From Ascaphus truei (lineage: Eukaryota; Chordata; Amphibia; Anura; Ascaphidae): a stretch of 64,000 nucleotides of DNA. The position numbers and the translations under genes were made by a program. Positions 22,758-33,140 of the stretch are shown piece by piece. A model generated the notes under the pieces. It was not told where the DNA came from. It searched no databases and was given only the letters and a program-made list of their open reading frames with translations. Within the stretch, counting starts at the first letter, position 1; each line of letters starts with the position of its first letter. The stretch spans positions 12,864,071 through 12,928,070 of the forward strand of contig CM071579.1 in assembly GCA_036426205.1 (NCBI GenBank). Reading direction: 5' to 3'.

Positions 22758-23398
22758 TGTGTTGGAGTATAATGGGGTTTCCCCTGCGGCAAGCAGCTCC
22801 CTTGAGTGACAAGGGGAGTGGGTCTAGGGCCTGTGTACTGCCCTATCAGGGGCTCGGACCTAGGACCTTCCCCCTGGGTACATAAAGGGCTGCAAAGCTA
22901 AATTTAGAGTTCTGTTCTGGTTCTATGCTGATTTCTAGAAAGTGTGGAGTCAGTGCTCTGCCCACCTTCCTTCCCCTCCCTCGGGAGTGGGACAACTACC
23001 CCTTATTCCACCAGGAAATAAGGGAAGAGCTAAGGATAGACCCTTGGGGCCGCAAGCTCCCTGGGTTGAGTCCAGGGATACTAAGAAGTGTACTGGTTGT
23101 ATGCTGTGTGCTGTTGGACAATAAAGACCGTTCCTGTTTTATACTCCTGCCTGAGAGTGCAGATAATCCGGGGGAGTATCAGAGAGCTTTCCTGCAGGGA
23201 CTGCACCCAGTCCTACTTGGGCCTGCGGGGAATGGAGGCCCTGCACCGAGTAAAGTGAGAAAGAACCCTAAAGCCTGTCCTGTTCGTCCCCACTACCACC
23301 GGCGGACGCTCAGTATTCTGTGAGCCAGCAGGTGAGCAGCACACAACACTGTGTAATAGTGACATCTCCCGGAGGGTGGGGGAAGAAAACCTGCTACA
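22758..23398 (+). mobile_element. Solo LTR (family B)
   Basis: The block starts TGTGTTGG and ends CTGCTACA. It contains a TATA-like TACATAAA at 22879-22886 and a polyadenylation signal AATAAA at 23120-23125 followed by CCGTTCCTGTTTTATACTCC. The last 100 bp (CCAGCAGGTGAGCAGCACAC, then CATCTCCCGGAGGGTGGGGG) matches the LTRs at 33.3 kb (minus) and 44.0 kb (partial), which defines a family. No gag or pol is adjacent. A 132-residue frame across it is not a recognised protein. Target-site duplication was not found. Ty3/Gypsy-like is the likely class but unproven. Confidence 0.65.
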
Positions 23399-23483
23399 CT
23401 TGTTTAAGTTTTGTTAATGAAATGAGCAATATCTTATTTATCCTTTTTCTTTATTTTTAATCGTCTGCAATACAAAAGATTAT

Positions 23484-23892
23484 GGGCCACATTAACGAAG
23501 TAGTGTGACCTATAGCAGCAGTCCACCCCAAAAACAAAAACACGATGTAATAACAGAACCTAATAGTTCATTTTCTGATCATTTATTTCAACTTGTCATT
23601 TTTTTCCCTTCATTTTTCTGCTGAGTTTTTACCTGTTCATGATGTCACGGGCAGCAGCTGTTGCCACGACTACGTCTATTGTCTTAATGCGTGTGAGTGA
23701 CATTGGCCATTTAAACCTACCAGGGAGGCAAAGTCGCAGCAACTGATATCTCCAGAATTCAACCACAGCTTTCATACAGAGCTGGATTACTAAATACTGC
23801 AGCAAAAGAGCTTTGCGAGGGTAAAACGGAAAGAGAGATTTCGTTTTTATAGCACTATTTTAAGGGTAAGCATTGCTTAGTAATGTGGCCCC
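23484..23892. mobile_element. 409-bp MITE with GGGCCACATT ends
   Basis: The left end GGGCCACATTAACGAAGTAG pairs with the right end GCATTGCTTAGTAATGTGGC. TAT flanks both ends (23481-23483 and 23893-23895). The terminus is related to the 131-bp element at 20.7 kb. It is non-coding and probably Harbinger-like. Confidence 0.6.
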
Positions 23893-23899
23893 TATAACT

Positions 23900-24560
23900 G
23901 ACATTGAAAGGGGGTCAACATTAATCCAGAGGTACGTGTTACAATGACACAGGGTAGACATCCTGCCCTGAACAGCTTACCACCTATATTCATCTTGAAT
24001 ACACCGAATAAAATGTTCTCCAACCACCTGTTTTCCAAGTTACGTTCCACGTTGAGGCACTTAAGTAGTTTTATTTCTCCCACTGATCAGGCAGACTTCT
24101 GAGTTGTTCCCTCAGCTGTTGCCGAGTGTAATGTTACCACGTGGCCATAAAGACACAAGTGTTTGCGCATAGGAATAAAACTAAACGCTATAAATGCTAT
24201 ATGACCGTGAATACAGGAGAGCTAAAATACAGCTAATTATAAATTATTATGAAGCCACCCGCAATAAAAAATGTACTCGATGCAGGCAGCTAAGATGCAG
24301 CAGGGAGATAATTAGGTAAACGTGTTAATGTCTTATCAGAGTCATACAGATTGCTTAGGAAACGCACATCTGGTTTGATAGTTCAATGCCAACTGAATCC
24401 ATATAACCATAGGCAATGGCTGCTTGCTGCTGATGTGTATATATGAATAATTAAAGGGACTTGCCTTGCAACGCAACTTTCTCCAGGGAGTGGATAACAC
24501 ACTCTTTGCATGTATTTAAATAAATCCATTTTCAATAATTATTTTTTTTTTTTGCTTTTT
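23900..24560. other. No recognised gene
   Basis: This is AT-rich DNA with a T-run at about 24540; no coding or transposon signature was recognised. Confidence 0.4.
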
Positions 24561-24568
24561 GGGGAGGT

Positions 24569-24692
24569 TATTCGCTAAACTGCGATAGTGCCGATCAGGT
24601 CCCTATCTCCTAGAATCTCTCATTGAGACCAATGGGAGTTTCAGTGTGACACTGCCCCAATCAGCACTATTGCAGTTTGAGACATAACACCC
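24569..24692. mobile_element. Short MITE, TTATTCGCTAAACTGCGATAGTG ends
   Basis: The left end GTTATTCGCTAAACTGCGAT and the right end ATTGCAGTTTGAGACATAAC are inverted. Partial relatives occur near 37145 and 52345 (ATTAAACTGCAATAGTGCC and ATTCAGCTGTAATAGTGCTG). It is non-coding and the superfamily is unassigned. Confidence 0.6.
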
Positions 24693-24742
24693 TTGGTCTC
24701 TTCTCTCAGATATTCAAAACACACTATACAGATGCAGCCACG

Positions 24743-24934
24743 AGTATTAGAACACTTACCTGGGAAAGGGATTCTGGGGCCGTCTCACAGTAAATGCCTC
24801 AACATTTCTGTGAGATTCTTAATGGCCCATCGGATTAACACGTTAATCCATGGGCCAATTAAGAATCTCACAGGAAATTTGAGGCATTACTGTGAGACTG
24901 CCCCCAGAATTTCCAAGGCAAGAGTTCTAATACT
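24743..24934. repeat. Near-perfect foldback hairpin (about 85-bp arms)
   Basis: The left arm runs from AGTATTAGAACACTTACCTG to ATTCTTAATGGCCCAT, and the right arm is its reverse complement with few mismatches, ending GGCAAGAGTTCTAATAC. The centre (CGGATTAACACGTTAATCC) is itself palindromic. A transcript would form one long hairpin. It is probably a foldback MITE. Confidence 0.85.
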
Positions 24935-25017
24935 GGTGTACTTAAAGCTGCAATCCTGGCTCCTCTGGGTTTTTTTTTTTTTTTTTTTTTTACCCTTGCC
25001 TCTTTTGTTAGGGCAAG

Positions 25018-25150
25018 GGTTGGCCAACTTCAGTCCTCAAGGGCCACCAACAGGTCAGGTTTTCATGATATCTCTGTTTCAGCACAGGTGGCTCAATCAG
25101 TAGCTCAGTCATTGATTGAACCAACTGTGCTAAAGCCGGGATATCATATG
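25018..25150 (+). mobile_element. Truncated hAT-like MITE
   Basis: The segment contains GGTTGGCCAACTTCAGTCCT, CAAGGGCCACCAACAGGTCA and GCACAGGTGGCTCAATCAGT, then a partly complementary copy (TGATTGAACCAACTGTGCT) and GATATCAT. I recognise the general form of a common vertebrate hAT-type short element with a CAGGGTTGGCCA-like end. The matching right terminus is absent. Confidence 0.45.
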
Positions 25151-25191
25151 TTTCACTAAGGAATTTGTGCACCCACACAAAAGCATTAGGC

Positions 25192-25549
25192 CTTGCCCCC
25201 GCTGCCTGCTACAGCGTCCGCTGTGGCGGACGCTGCGCTCACGAGAGCCCTCCTCGCAATGGCGCCGGGCCCGCTGCGAGGGGGGGCCGCAGCGCTCGCG
25301 CGAGAGCTACTCCTGCTCTCAATAGAATTGAGAGCAGGAACTCGCGTCGAGCGGCTAGGCACGCCCCCCGGCGGTTCAGCCAATGAGGGCGAACCTGCCG
25401 GGTGACGTCATGGCCGCGCCCCCGTCACTCCTCCGCCATGCCCCCCCCGGTCTCTGCTCCTGCAGTGAGCTGCAGACCGGGAATCGCCGGAACGCGCAGC
25501 CAAAAGCGCGGGCGCGCATTACAGCGCCGTGACCGGGGCCTTAGCCTTA
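25192..25549 (+). mobile_element. GC-rich Harbinger-type MITE (copy 4)
   Basis: The block starts GGCCTTGCCCCCGCTGCC after TTA (25189-25191) and ends GGGGCCTTAGCC before TTA. It shares its interior in the same order with copy 2 but reversed. The palindrome around CTCAATAGAATTGAG lies at 25311-25339. A CCAAT box is at 25380-25384 and a perfect TGACGTCA at 25403-25410, followed by GTGAGCTGCAGACCGGGAAT. The 65-85-residue arginine/alanine-rich frames are composition artefacts. Confidence 0.75.
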
Positions 25550-25844
25550 TGCATCATTAATTTAACCTTTAAGGTATTTGCACATATTTCATCAAGTTGA
25601 GATCACAGGACAATAAGACATATTATGCATTTAGTGCAGGTACTGTACCTGCTAAAGTGGAGTTTATGCTGACCGGGTTAGCAGGCTGGAATCATAAATG
25701 GCTCCTTTGTTAATAGACTTGGGTTCAAAATGAAGAATTTCACTGGTAAATTGAAACCCAAATTTGGGAGGTCACTCTGCATTTGTGTATTTGTTTTTCA
25801 TAAACGTAAGGTCATTTCTTTTCGTGGTGGCATACGCCATAGAG

Positions 25845-26000
25845 GGATATATATATATAAAAGATACAATACCATTGATGAGAATGGCAATGAGGAGACA
25901 GCACTCAAGATGATGAGAAATGTATATTATAATGACACACAATCCGACGTTTCGATCCACACAAAGTGATCTTCTTCAGGGGTGGTGTGTGAATCTGCAA
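25845..26000 (-). mobile_element. Penelope-like element end
   Basis: A short TA run is followed by an AGCACTC-type block and ATCCGACGTTTCGATCCACA, then GATCTTCTTCAGG. The same block order (TA run, a CAGCACTC/AAGCACTC-type block, CCGACGTTTC, CTTCTTC or TTTCTC) occurs at 35.2 and 58.9 kb. From general knowledge of vertebrate PLE ends, the minus-strand reading CTGAAGAAGATC...GATCGAAACGTC is typical of their terminal region. No RT/GIY-YIG coding region remains. Confidence 0.55.
25946..25979 (-). ncRNA. Hammerhead-like core in PLE end
   Basis: On the minus strand the residues CTGAAGA (25973-25979) satisfy the hammerhead core C3 U4 G5 A6 N7 G8 A9. They are followed by a helix-II-like AGATC/GATC pair with a 10-nt loop, then GAAA and a very short palindromic ACGT before C17 (25946). 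Flanking CACAC and GTGTG could form a distal helix I. Helix III would be minimal, so activity alone is doubtful. Dimeric folding is conceivable. Confidence 0.4.
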
Positions 26001-26221
26001 ACAAAAGGAACCGGCGGGTCCAACTCCGGACAAAAAATGTGCCCATCTTTAGTAAAGAGAACAAGATGCTGTATCAAGAAAACCTCTCACCTAGCTAGTT
26101 AAAATTCCACTATCCTCCATATAATATTAGAAACAAGAAAAACTAACGACTATTTAAGATCTTATATACCTGAGATTGTTGTTGAAGGTCATTTACCTTT
26201 CAGTGTACAACAAATACTGTA

Positions 26222-26300
26222 CCACTTGTGAGCACATTCACATGCCTCAGACAGGTCTGCAACCCTGCTTTCCCCATTATCACACAGCCTTTCAGCTATT
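26222..26300 (-). repeat. Fragment of the ribozyme-associated 404-bp repeat
   Basis: Read on the minus strand, the order CCATTATC...GGGAAAGCAGGGTTGCAGAC, then CTGTCTGAGGCATGTGAATG, matches the middle of the 58.3 kb repeat unit (GGGGTTGCAGACCTGCCTAA, GACATGCAGATGAGCATAC). Only about 80 bp are recognisable and the ribozyme part is absent. Confidence 0.55.
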
Positions 26301-26304
26301 CAGT

Positions 26305-26885
26305 ATCACTACCTTTCAGCAAATTCTAACAGGATTAATCTTTCCTCCCCAGACACAGCAGTGAATGGAATGTATGTGTCCCGTTTTAGCTAATGATGAC
26401 ACAGTCCCTGCATACCAATGTAACACTCATGGCCACAAACCCTCATAAAATCATTTTGAAGTCGCTGGCAGACCTAACATGTTGATCTACACGCGGTCTC
26501 GGTTATTGTGACTTCCTACGGAGTATAATCATTCTAAAACCGAAAACATATTCAAAAAACAGTAAACCTAAATATGTATTCATCTCTTTATTTTACTACC
26601 TTTTTGTGGACCTGTGAAGCATTTTATGTACTAGAAACAAGTGATAATGGTGTAGATATATTAAACCGGTGGGACAATATGTAGCTTTGGTATTGAAGGA
26701 ATTGTATTTCCTATTTTATTCCGTCTATAAATAAATGATATGACTTGTCGCGGCTTTAATGTGAGTGTGCAGGAAGCCTGTATTCCAGCCACAAAGTCAG
26801 GTTGATTTCAGGGTATCGTCTTTAACTTCATCATCGGTGCGACGTTATGTCTATTAGTCAAGCCAAGCTGGATCATTCTATGATG
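26305..26885. other. No recognised gene
   Basis: This is AT-rich DNA without coding or transposon signatures that I recognise. Confidence 0.4.
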
Positions 26886-27089
26886 TCAACTATAACCGTA
26901 TGACACCAGTACTGCTCTTAAACCCTTCAATGCCAGTGGGGGCCAAAACATGTTGTGCAATGGGTTGTGGACCCATGTGCAACTGGAAAGAGGAGGTGGT
27001 CAAAGTGGCAATGTTCCTCTTCTGGAAGCAAAGAAGGTTGGGTTGCCATGTTGGTCCTTTCTTCCATGTAGCAACGAAGGAGGGAGAGG

Positions 27090-27240
27090 GACTATGCGGT
27101 CTGATGCCTTTTATTGGACCAACAAGTCGTTGACTTTTATTGGACCAAAAAGCTTTCGAATTTCTCAGGGTCCTTGATACCCGATGATGGAGGTTTAAAA
27201 GCTTGTATTTCAACTACTTGTTGATCCAATAGAAAGGTAT
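27090..27240 (-). mobile_element. Diverged PLE-like end
   Basis: The phrase TTTTATTGGACCAACAAGTC occurs, with a related TTTTATTGGACCAAAAAGCT, and an inverted partner (TTGTTGATCCAATAGAAAGG) closes the segment, giving a foldback form. The minus strand carries CTGAGAAATTCGAAAGCTTT, similar to PLE termini in vertebrates. No coding remains. Confidence 0.4.
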
Positions 27241-27386
27241 CATACCACCTACTCCCTATTCTCTATTCTTCAAATACTTTATATGGGGGGCAGGGGGCTT
27301 TGATTTTGGTTCATTTCAGCCATGAACGATCATATAAGCGCAGCTGAGTTATTGAGATTGGATTTGAGTTCACGTACTATTGGGCC

Positions 27387-27573
27387 GAACGAGTGGCTCA
27401 GAGAGTAAAGGCACGGGGACTCTTAAAACAATGACACTAGCTTTAGCCAGGGAGCCTGGTTCAAATCCAAGGGTAAGTTTACTGGGATCATGGACAGGTC
27501 TCCTTGAGCCTGCAAAACTCTAAGTAATGTGCTGTGTGCACAGTCGGTGCTATATAAGAAAACAAATTATTAT
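27387..27573 (+). mobile_element. tRNA-derived SINE, diverged
   Basis: An A-box-like GTGGCTCAGAGAG and the B-box-like GGTTCAAATCC at 27468-27478 are followed by a shortened body and the tail TGCTATATAAGAAAACAAAT with ATTATTA. It is the same family as the copy at 21.1 kb, with a deleted middle. Confidence 0.7.
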
Positions 27574-27579
27574 TAGTGC

Positions 27580-28240
27580 CGATTCAGCTCTCTGCCTACT
27601 GAAACGTTAGCGGTTTATTTACTATAGCCTCATGACTGCAAAACTGAGGGCAAACCAGTGTCAAATAATTGCACCAGATTTAGCTAAGGAAACATTCACA
27701 TTGCTATCGGCTATCTGTGGTGCATTTTTGTGCACCGGTTTTGGAGTCACGAGACAGCACATCCTCATCTAGGACACTGATGTGAGATTCTCAACTCAGC
27801 CTATTTGTATTTTAGGGTTACGTTGAAAGGTAACACTCGCCAGCATTTATGGGGTGAGGTACTCCATTTACATTATAATAAGAAAATAGCTGTGTGCAAA
27901 GGGGAATATAACAATGGTTCAAGAGCCATCCAATTTTATCACATTATCACTGCCTGTGACAGAAAGCTTTCGAAGCAGCTAAAACCCATTCAAATCTCAG
28001 TACTTGTGCTTTTTAATCTACTCTTTTTTTCCTTCCCAATCATGTTTCCAAGGGGGATGGGGACACAGAAGGGAAGAAAGGGGGGGGGAAATGGGTGGAG
28101 GGGGGGAAGGTCGAGGGGAGAAAGACACCATGACACGTATTTACAAACATTTTGTTGTTAAGACTATACATTTCCCATTTCTATACATACTTTATCTTTA
28201 CACACTATATTTTATACATATAAATCTTAGCTAGACAGCG
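27580..28240. other. No recognised gene
   Basis: A possible fragment of a 'TTTACTATAGCCTCATGACTG' MITE is present at about 27610; otherwise only a G-rich tract at 28075-28125. No credible ORF. Confidence 0.35.
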
Positions 28241-28733
28241 TATAGAAATTCGTCCCTCACCTTTTTTTCCCATTAGAGTTGAGACCCTTGACATTTAGAG
28301 ATATGAGTTTTATTGGGGAGGGTGGGGGGGGTGAAGCCATATTATTAGTGTTTGAAGCTTTTCAACGCTTCTCTTTTTTTTATCCTTCAGTGGTGGCTTA
28401 AAGTCAAGGACAGTCGTTTCCAATTGTAGCTGCATCGTCCCTTATTTTGGCAAGTAAGTCATGTGTCGCGTCTCTTGGTGGAGCCATTGGGGAATCTATT
28501 TAGGTGAGGTGGGTGGGAAATAGTGGGTCAACGGGCGTGAAGCACACCCCATCTATGTCTAACTGCTGGTCCCTACGCGAATCAGCCCGTTGGGCATAAG
28601 GCCCTACTAGGAGGTAACGAGTCATGATGGGCCTGGGCTTGGCCATTCCCCAACTACCCGGACTTTGCTTTCCCATAGACCTCCAAATTGGAAATCCATT
28701 TTCAAGAAACTTAACATATTAAAACTTTTACAA

Positions 28734-30195
28734 CATTCATAACACATTTCAACGATTAATAGAAATAAACATTCTTTTTAATCCTATTTTTTACCTGCTA
28801 TATATCTGGGAATAAGTTCATTTTGTTGACCCTATGGGGGCCCCCCTAAGTTATCAAGACGAGACGAATATGCCCCACGGTGCTTCCCTGATTCCCCAAG
28901 TCCAGGCTCGAGTCCTTGTGGGAGGTTGTGCAAATTCAATGTCTGACATCCTGTAACGAGTGCTCACCACAAACAAGACGAGACTGCAAGCTGAGGTGGG
29001 GATGTTGGTAACCACCGACCTACAACTGGGCAGTCACGTTCGGAGTGCAGAGTGGTAGTCGTGTAGCTGGGTCAGGTTAGGAGAATGGTCGAGGTACTTG
29101 CCGTGGTGTAGGATTGGAGAGATCAGATAGTCGTTATGTGGTGACGGGGTCCAGGGGTATAGAAGGTAGAAGTCCAAATGCACGCCGAGGTCAAGGGTCA
29201 GATAGGCAGAGGTCCAAATACAAGCCGAGGTCAAAACAGGAACAGGATAAGAAAGACAAGACGGCAGCAGGGTGTTTGAGGCAAACACAGGTACACAAAA
29301 AGAGGCTTATGCTCAGCCAGTTTGGCAGCAGGGCTGACTGAGCATTTAAAGGACACGCAGCCAATGGTAGGGCAGCACACAGCTGCAGGGTAATGAACAA
29401 GAACCGCCCCTAGACATATTCAGTCCACTGGTAAACAGGGGCGGGGAGAAGTGCAGGTGTGGGATAATTGCTGATTAACCCCTCGTGTGCCCAAGGTAGC
29501 GTGGAGCCTGCGCGTAGCTTGCGTGCAGTGCACCTCACCCATGACGTCACGAGGGTGAAGACTGAGCGAGATCCGTGCGGTGTCCCCAAGCCTGGCAGAG
29601 CGGCGCACGTTAGGCGCTTTGTCATGGGGGCGGAGCCTAAGCGCGGGGCGTGCCCTGTTCCCCAGGCAGGTAGTGCGGTGTGCGTCACCCATCCCGTTGC
29701 GGGGTGCGTCACGGGGGCGGGACCAATGCACAATTCTCACACATCCCCACCATGGTAGGTTTTGGGGCTTTACTTTGCCCCTCTTCCCCTCCCCCCCCTA
29801 CCTACCCCTCCAGTCTTTTCAATTCTAACAGGGTCATCTTCGGGGCCTCTCGTACTTTGTTCATTTATATTTTATATCATTCATAACATATTCCAACGAT
29901 TAATAGAAATAAACATTCTTTTTAATCCTATTTTTTACCTGCTCTATATCTGTGAATAAGTCAATTTTCTTGACCCTATGGGGGGCCCCCTCAGTTATCA
30001 AGACAAGACGAATATGCCCCACGGTGCTTCCCTGACGCCCCAAGTTCAGGCTCGAGTCCATGTGGGAGTGTGTGCAAATTCAATGCCTGACATCCCCACC
30101 TAGGTAGGTTTTGGGGTTTTATTTTGACCCCCTACCCCTCCAGTCTTTTCAATTCTAACAGGGTCGTCTTCTCGTACTTTGTTCATTTATATTTT
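28734..30195 (-). repeat. 349-bp tandem repeat inside LINE, split by a solo LTR
   Basis: The sequence CCAACGATTAATAGAAATAA to CAATGCCTGACATCC occurs at 28734-28951 and again at 29878-30099. The block GGTAGGTTTTGGGG to TTTGTTCATTTATATTTTA occurs at 29754 and 30103, exactly 349 bp apart. After removing the LTR (28952-29741 plus its 5-bp duplication), the first pair is also 349 bp apart. So at least 2.3 units were present before LTR insertion. It lies between ORF1 and ORF2 of the L1-type element. Confidence 0.85.
28952..29741 (-). mobile_element. Solo LTR (family A) with CATCC target duplication
   Basis: A 790-bp TGTAAC...CTCACA block is flanked by perfect CATCC repeats at 28947-28951 and 29742-29746. 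The uninterrupted tandem copy at about 30094 confirms the empty site. On the minus strand it reads as an LTR: a GC-rich U3, CCATTGGCTGCG, a TATA-like TTTAAATG, then TGAGCATAAGCCTC and a pyrimidine-rich R/U5. Two relatives, 46860-47668 and 51526-52259, share GCTCACCACAAAC or GCTGAGCAT blocks. A 5-bp duplication fits Ty3/Gypsy or related LTR elements. Internal genes are absent. Confidence 0.85.
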
Positions 30196-30862
30196 AACCT
30201 CCCCTGGACCCATCTACATTACCAGATGTATTCATATGTCATTTCTCAGCAGGTGGGGGTCCCTTTCAAACTCATGCTGCGAAGAGAAGAGAAAAAAAGG
30301 AGGGGGTGCAGCAGGGCTCAAGGGGCCTTTTAGGCCAATGTGTGGTCTGTTGCAGTGGTTAGGATCCTTACTTCTTTCTGGGCCATAAACTCTTAACTCT
30401 AAGTGGCATAACGAGATGGTCTGCATGTCTCATCTAGATCTTCATGCGACTGATGCACTAATTTCTGGATTGGTTCCTCACGTCCCTTCCTCAGCTCTTG
30501 TCCGGGGGGTGAGTCTAGTGGGCCTGAACCTTCTTGGTGGCTCTGTTGTCCTGCAGGGTGTCTATCCGTATCTAGGCCCAGTGCCAACAGGAAGGCCTCC
30601 GCCTCTCCAGGTTACCGCATTTACGTCTGTCTGTTGTCCTTGTTTGCCACCAGTCAGTAGGGGAATGCCCATCTGTATATGACTCCATATTCCCTGGGTG
30701 CTGAAGTCACTGGGCGTAGCTCTCGTCTTCTTTCTATTGTCAGTCTCGGCAAATCTTGGATTATTTGGATGTGTGAGTCTTCAAAGTCAATAGACTTCCT
30801 ATTTCTACAACCTTTAATGATGTTGTCCTTTGTCTCGTAATAGTGTAACTTGGTTATTACAT

Positions 30863-31554
30863 AGAAGCAAAAAGAAAGCCGTGCACCAGATTGTGTAGAG
30901 TATTAAAGTGATATAATAAATATTTAAATAAGTACTTAGTAAACTCAAAATTATAGAGAGACTATCCGTGGTGAGATGTACAGTATACTAGCTCTCATAA
31001 AAAGGTGAAACACGTGTCTATTTATGATACATATTGTGACAACATAATTGTGCTCTGAATAACCTTATACACATGAATTGAGAGTCTGCTGCTCTTCAAT
31101 AAAGATAGCACACAACTCTCATAGTATAGTAAGGTTGATATATTGTGATAGGTGATATAGGTAAGTATTGCACGTACAAAAAATTCAATCTTTAAAACAT
31201 GGCATGTTTAGGGTACATGTTACCACTACAGCATACAACCAACTCCAACTTGATGAATGACCGCCACCGTTCTCTCCCGAACCAGGTAAGTACAGGCGTC
31301 CTCGTGTGCAGGCATCCTCGTATCCAACGATCCGCTAACAGATGTCATCACATGGTGTAGCGGCAGCTGGCTTCCTGGACTACGCGTAGTCTCAGTTAGA
31401 ATGAAAATAACTCCCATTGTAACATGTTAAGTGAGACTATGAGTACTCTGGACCTCCACGAGCCATGAACCAAGCTGCTGCCATAGGGTGATCGTTACCT
31501 ATAGCAATATATCAACCTTACTATACTATGAGAGTTATACACTGTCTCTTTTGT
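30863..31554 (-). mobile_element. Penelope-like element inserted in LINE ORF1
   Basis: A 692-bp insert splits the L1-type ORF1 and is flanked by a perfect 13-bp duplication TTGGTTATTACAT (30850-30862 and 31555-31567). It contains inverted copies of CTCATAGTATAGTAAGGTTG (31117-31136 and, reversed, near 31512-31531). On the plus strand it has GAAACACGTGTC at 31007-31018. The minus-strand 3' end reads GGTGCACGGCTTTCTTTTTG. Inverted terminal copies and a long target duplication suit a PLE. No RT remains, so the class is inferred. Confidence 0.6.
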
Positions 31555-32209
31555 TTGGTTATTACATCTCTGCTATTCCTTGGGTCTGTATTTTTCGGGC
31601 CCAGGGCGTGGTGTGTTCTATCCATCTGCAGCAATGTATCACTCAGCTGGCTCAATAGCTGTGGACATGCACTTTAAATATGGTTGCAGTTCATCAATCG
31701 TGATCAATTCCGGAACATTTCAGATCGGAAGGTTCTACCTCCTCTCCCTGTTCTCTAGATCGTCTCATTACCCTTTCATGGCCTGGACCTCCTACCCAAT
31801 TTTAGTCCCTTCCTTGTCCATGTTAGTTTGTTGGAGGAGTACTTCCTACTACTTTGTTGAGTACCGTTTAGAACTAATTTTGCGCCTTTTTAAAGAGATC
31901 CCTGAAATCCTTCTTTGTAATGCGGGTGTTGTCTTCCCCATCCAGATCCGTCTCTGAGGGGGCCCGAGCTCGCCACCTCGTACTACCGCCATTTCCCGAG
32001 TCACCCAGGACAAGAGCACCCTTCTGAAAGAAACGGGTAAGTTCCTCGGCGTATTCCTTGTGGAGGCACCTTGGAGTTTTGGGTAAGTCTTTATCCACTT
32101 TTCTGTTTTGTAACTTCCAATTTGGAGGGTTATATTGCTCTATGCCTTCACGGAGTCCACGGAGCTGATCTAGTGTCCATGCACCTTGACGTCACTTGCG
32201 CGCCCCCTG

Positions 32210-32900
32210 TACTAGTGCTTTTGACCTTGGGTCAGTTGTAGTACGAATGAGGCCTGTACTTACAAAATTCTATTATAATCTTGTTTTTTTTTTATTGTGA
32301 AGAATAATGTGGTGCATTTAGGTTTGTACTGCGTGCCGGTGCACGTGAGCAAAAATGTCCTAATGTTACTTTAACATGTTTTGGGGTCAGGGTCTTCTGT
32401 CTAATCTGGAAACATCCAATTGAGAGATAACTCATCTGTGACACCCAATATAATTTTGGTCATTCTCGATGATGGGGAAACTCATTGTCACTAGAAGTTA
32501 TTACAAAGGGCATATCACATTTAACTGAGCTTTCGCCATCTGTTCCACAGGTAAATAGGGATATTCTGCAAAAGGTTTTAATGTATATAATAATGTTTAG
32601 TGTGAATTCATTCCCCGCTAATGTAGCATTGCAGCTGTGCCTTTCATAAAGGCAGCAATGAGAAGCATCTCTTGTAATAGAAAAAGGCCTGACAGGTGGG
32701 TTGTTAAAATGCTGCTGGTCTAATGTGAATACATGAAATTTAACTAATGATTGCAGAATGAATACTGCCCTGTGCTGCTTGCTTTGGAACACGCTATATA
32801 TCTCCATCATTTTAGCACCTTGATTTCTGCTGTTCCGGCAGCGTATTCAGAAAGGACTCCAGACCTACTAGGTCAAGAAAGGATGCGATTGGTCGATGAA
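32210..32900. other. No recognised gene
   Basis: A 116-residue minus-strand frame (32460-32810) lacks any domain I recognise. No transposon termini are evident. Confidence 0.4.
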
Positions 32901-32904
32901 TCAA

Positions 32905-33140
32905 TACAATACAGGAGGCACTGAAACAATAACACTGACTTTGAAGCAGGGGAGCTGGTTCAAACCCATGTGTCAGCTCCTGGGAACCTTGGGCAAGTAA
33001 CTTTATCTCCCTATACCTTAGACACCAAAATTAGATTGTCAGCTCTATGAAGCAGACTCGTTGTCCCATCAAAATGTTATGTATAGTGCTGTGCACACGA
33101 TCAGCACTTTATAGGAACACATTTACGATTATTATATTCT
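32905..33140 (+). mobile_element. tRNA-derived SINE, diverged
   Basis: The B-box-like GGTTCAAACCC at 32957-32967 is followed by TCAGCTCCTGGGAACCTTGG, TTTATCTCCCTATACCTTAG and ATTAGATTGTCAGCTCTATG, ending in GATTATTAT. The A-box region is degraded. Same family as at 21.1 kb. Confidence 0.75.

Larger units (their letters stand above)
28245..32200 (-). mobile_element. L1/Tx1-type LINE, ORF1 to start of ORF2, with nested insertions
   Basis: Reading the minus strand 5' to 3', ORF1 remains are recognisable. DDLENR lies near 31780. After a PLE insertion comes KLHYYETKDNIIK, then LPRLTIERRRELRPVT near 30720-30860, the signature of the L1 ORF1 RNA-binding and C-terminal domains. The inter-ORF region holds a 349-bp tandem duplication (28.73-30.2 kb) interrupted by a solo LTR. 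ORF2 begins near 28315 with ISLNVKGLNSNGKKR, the start of the AP-type endonuclease, and is cut off at about 28245. Frameshifts and stops break every frame. L1-superfamily membership is solid. Choosing Tx1 over other L1 lineages is a guess. Confidence 0.75.

Noticed and set aside
24748..24765. U1 snRNA-like start (ACACTTACCTGGGA)
   Set aside because: Similarity ends after about 12 bases and the sequence belongs to a foldback hairpin arm.
31007..31018. Third full hammerhead around GAAACACGTGTC
   Set aside because: The 3' half fits (GAAA, palindromic ACACGTGT, C), but no CTGANGA core or helix II pairing lies upstream.
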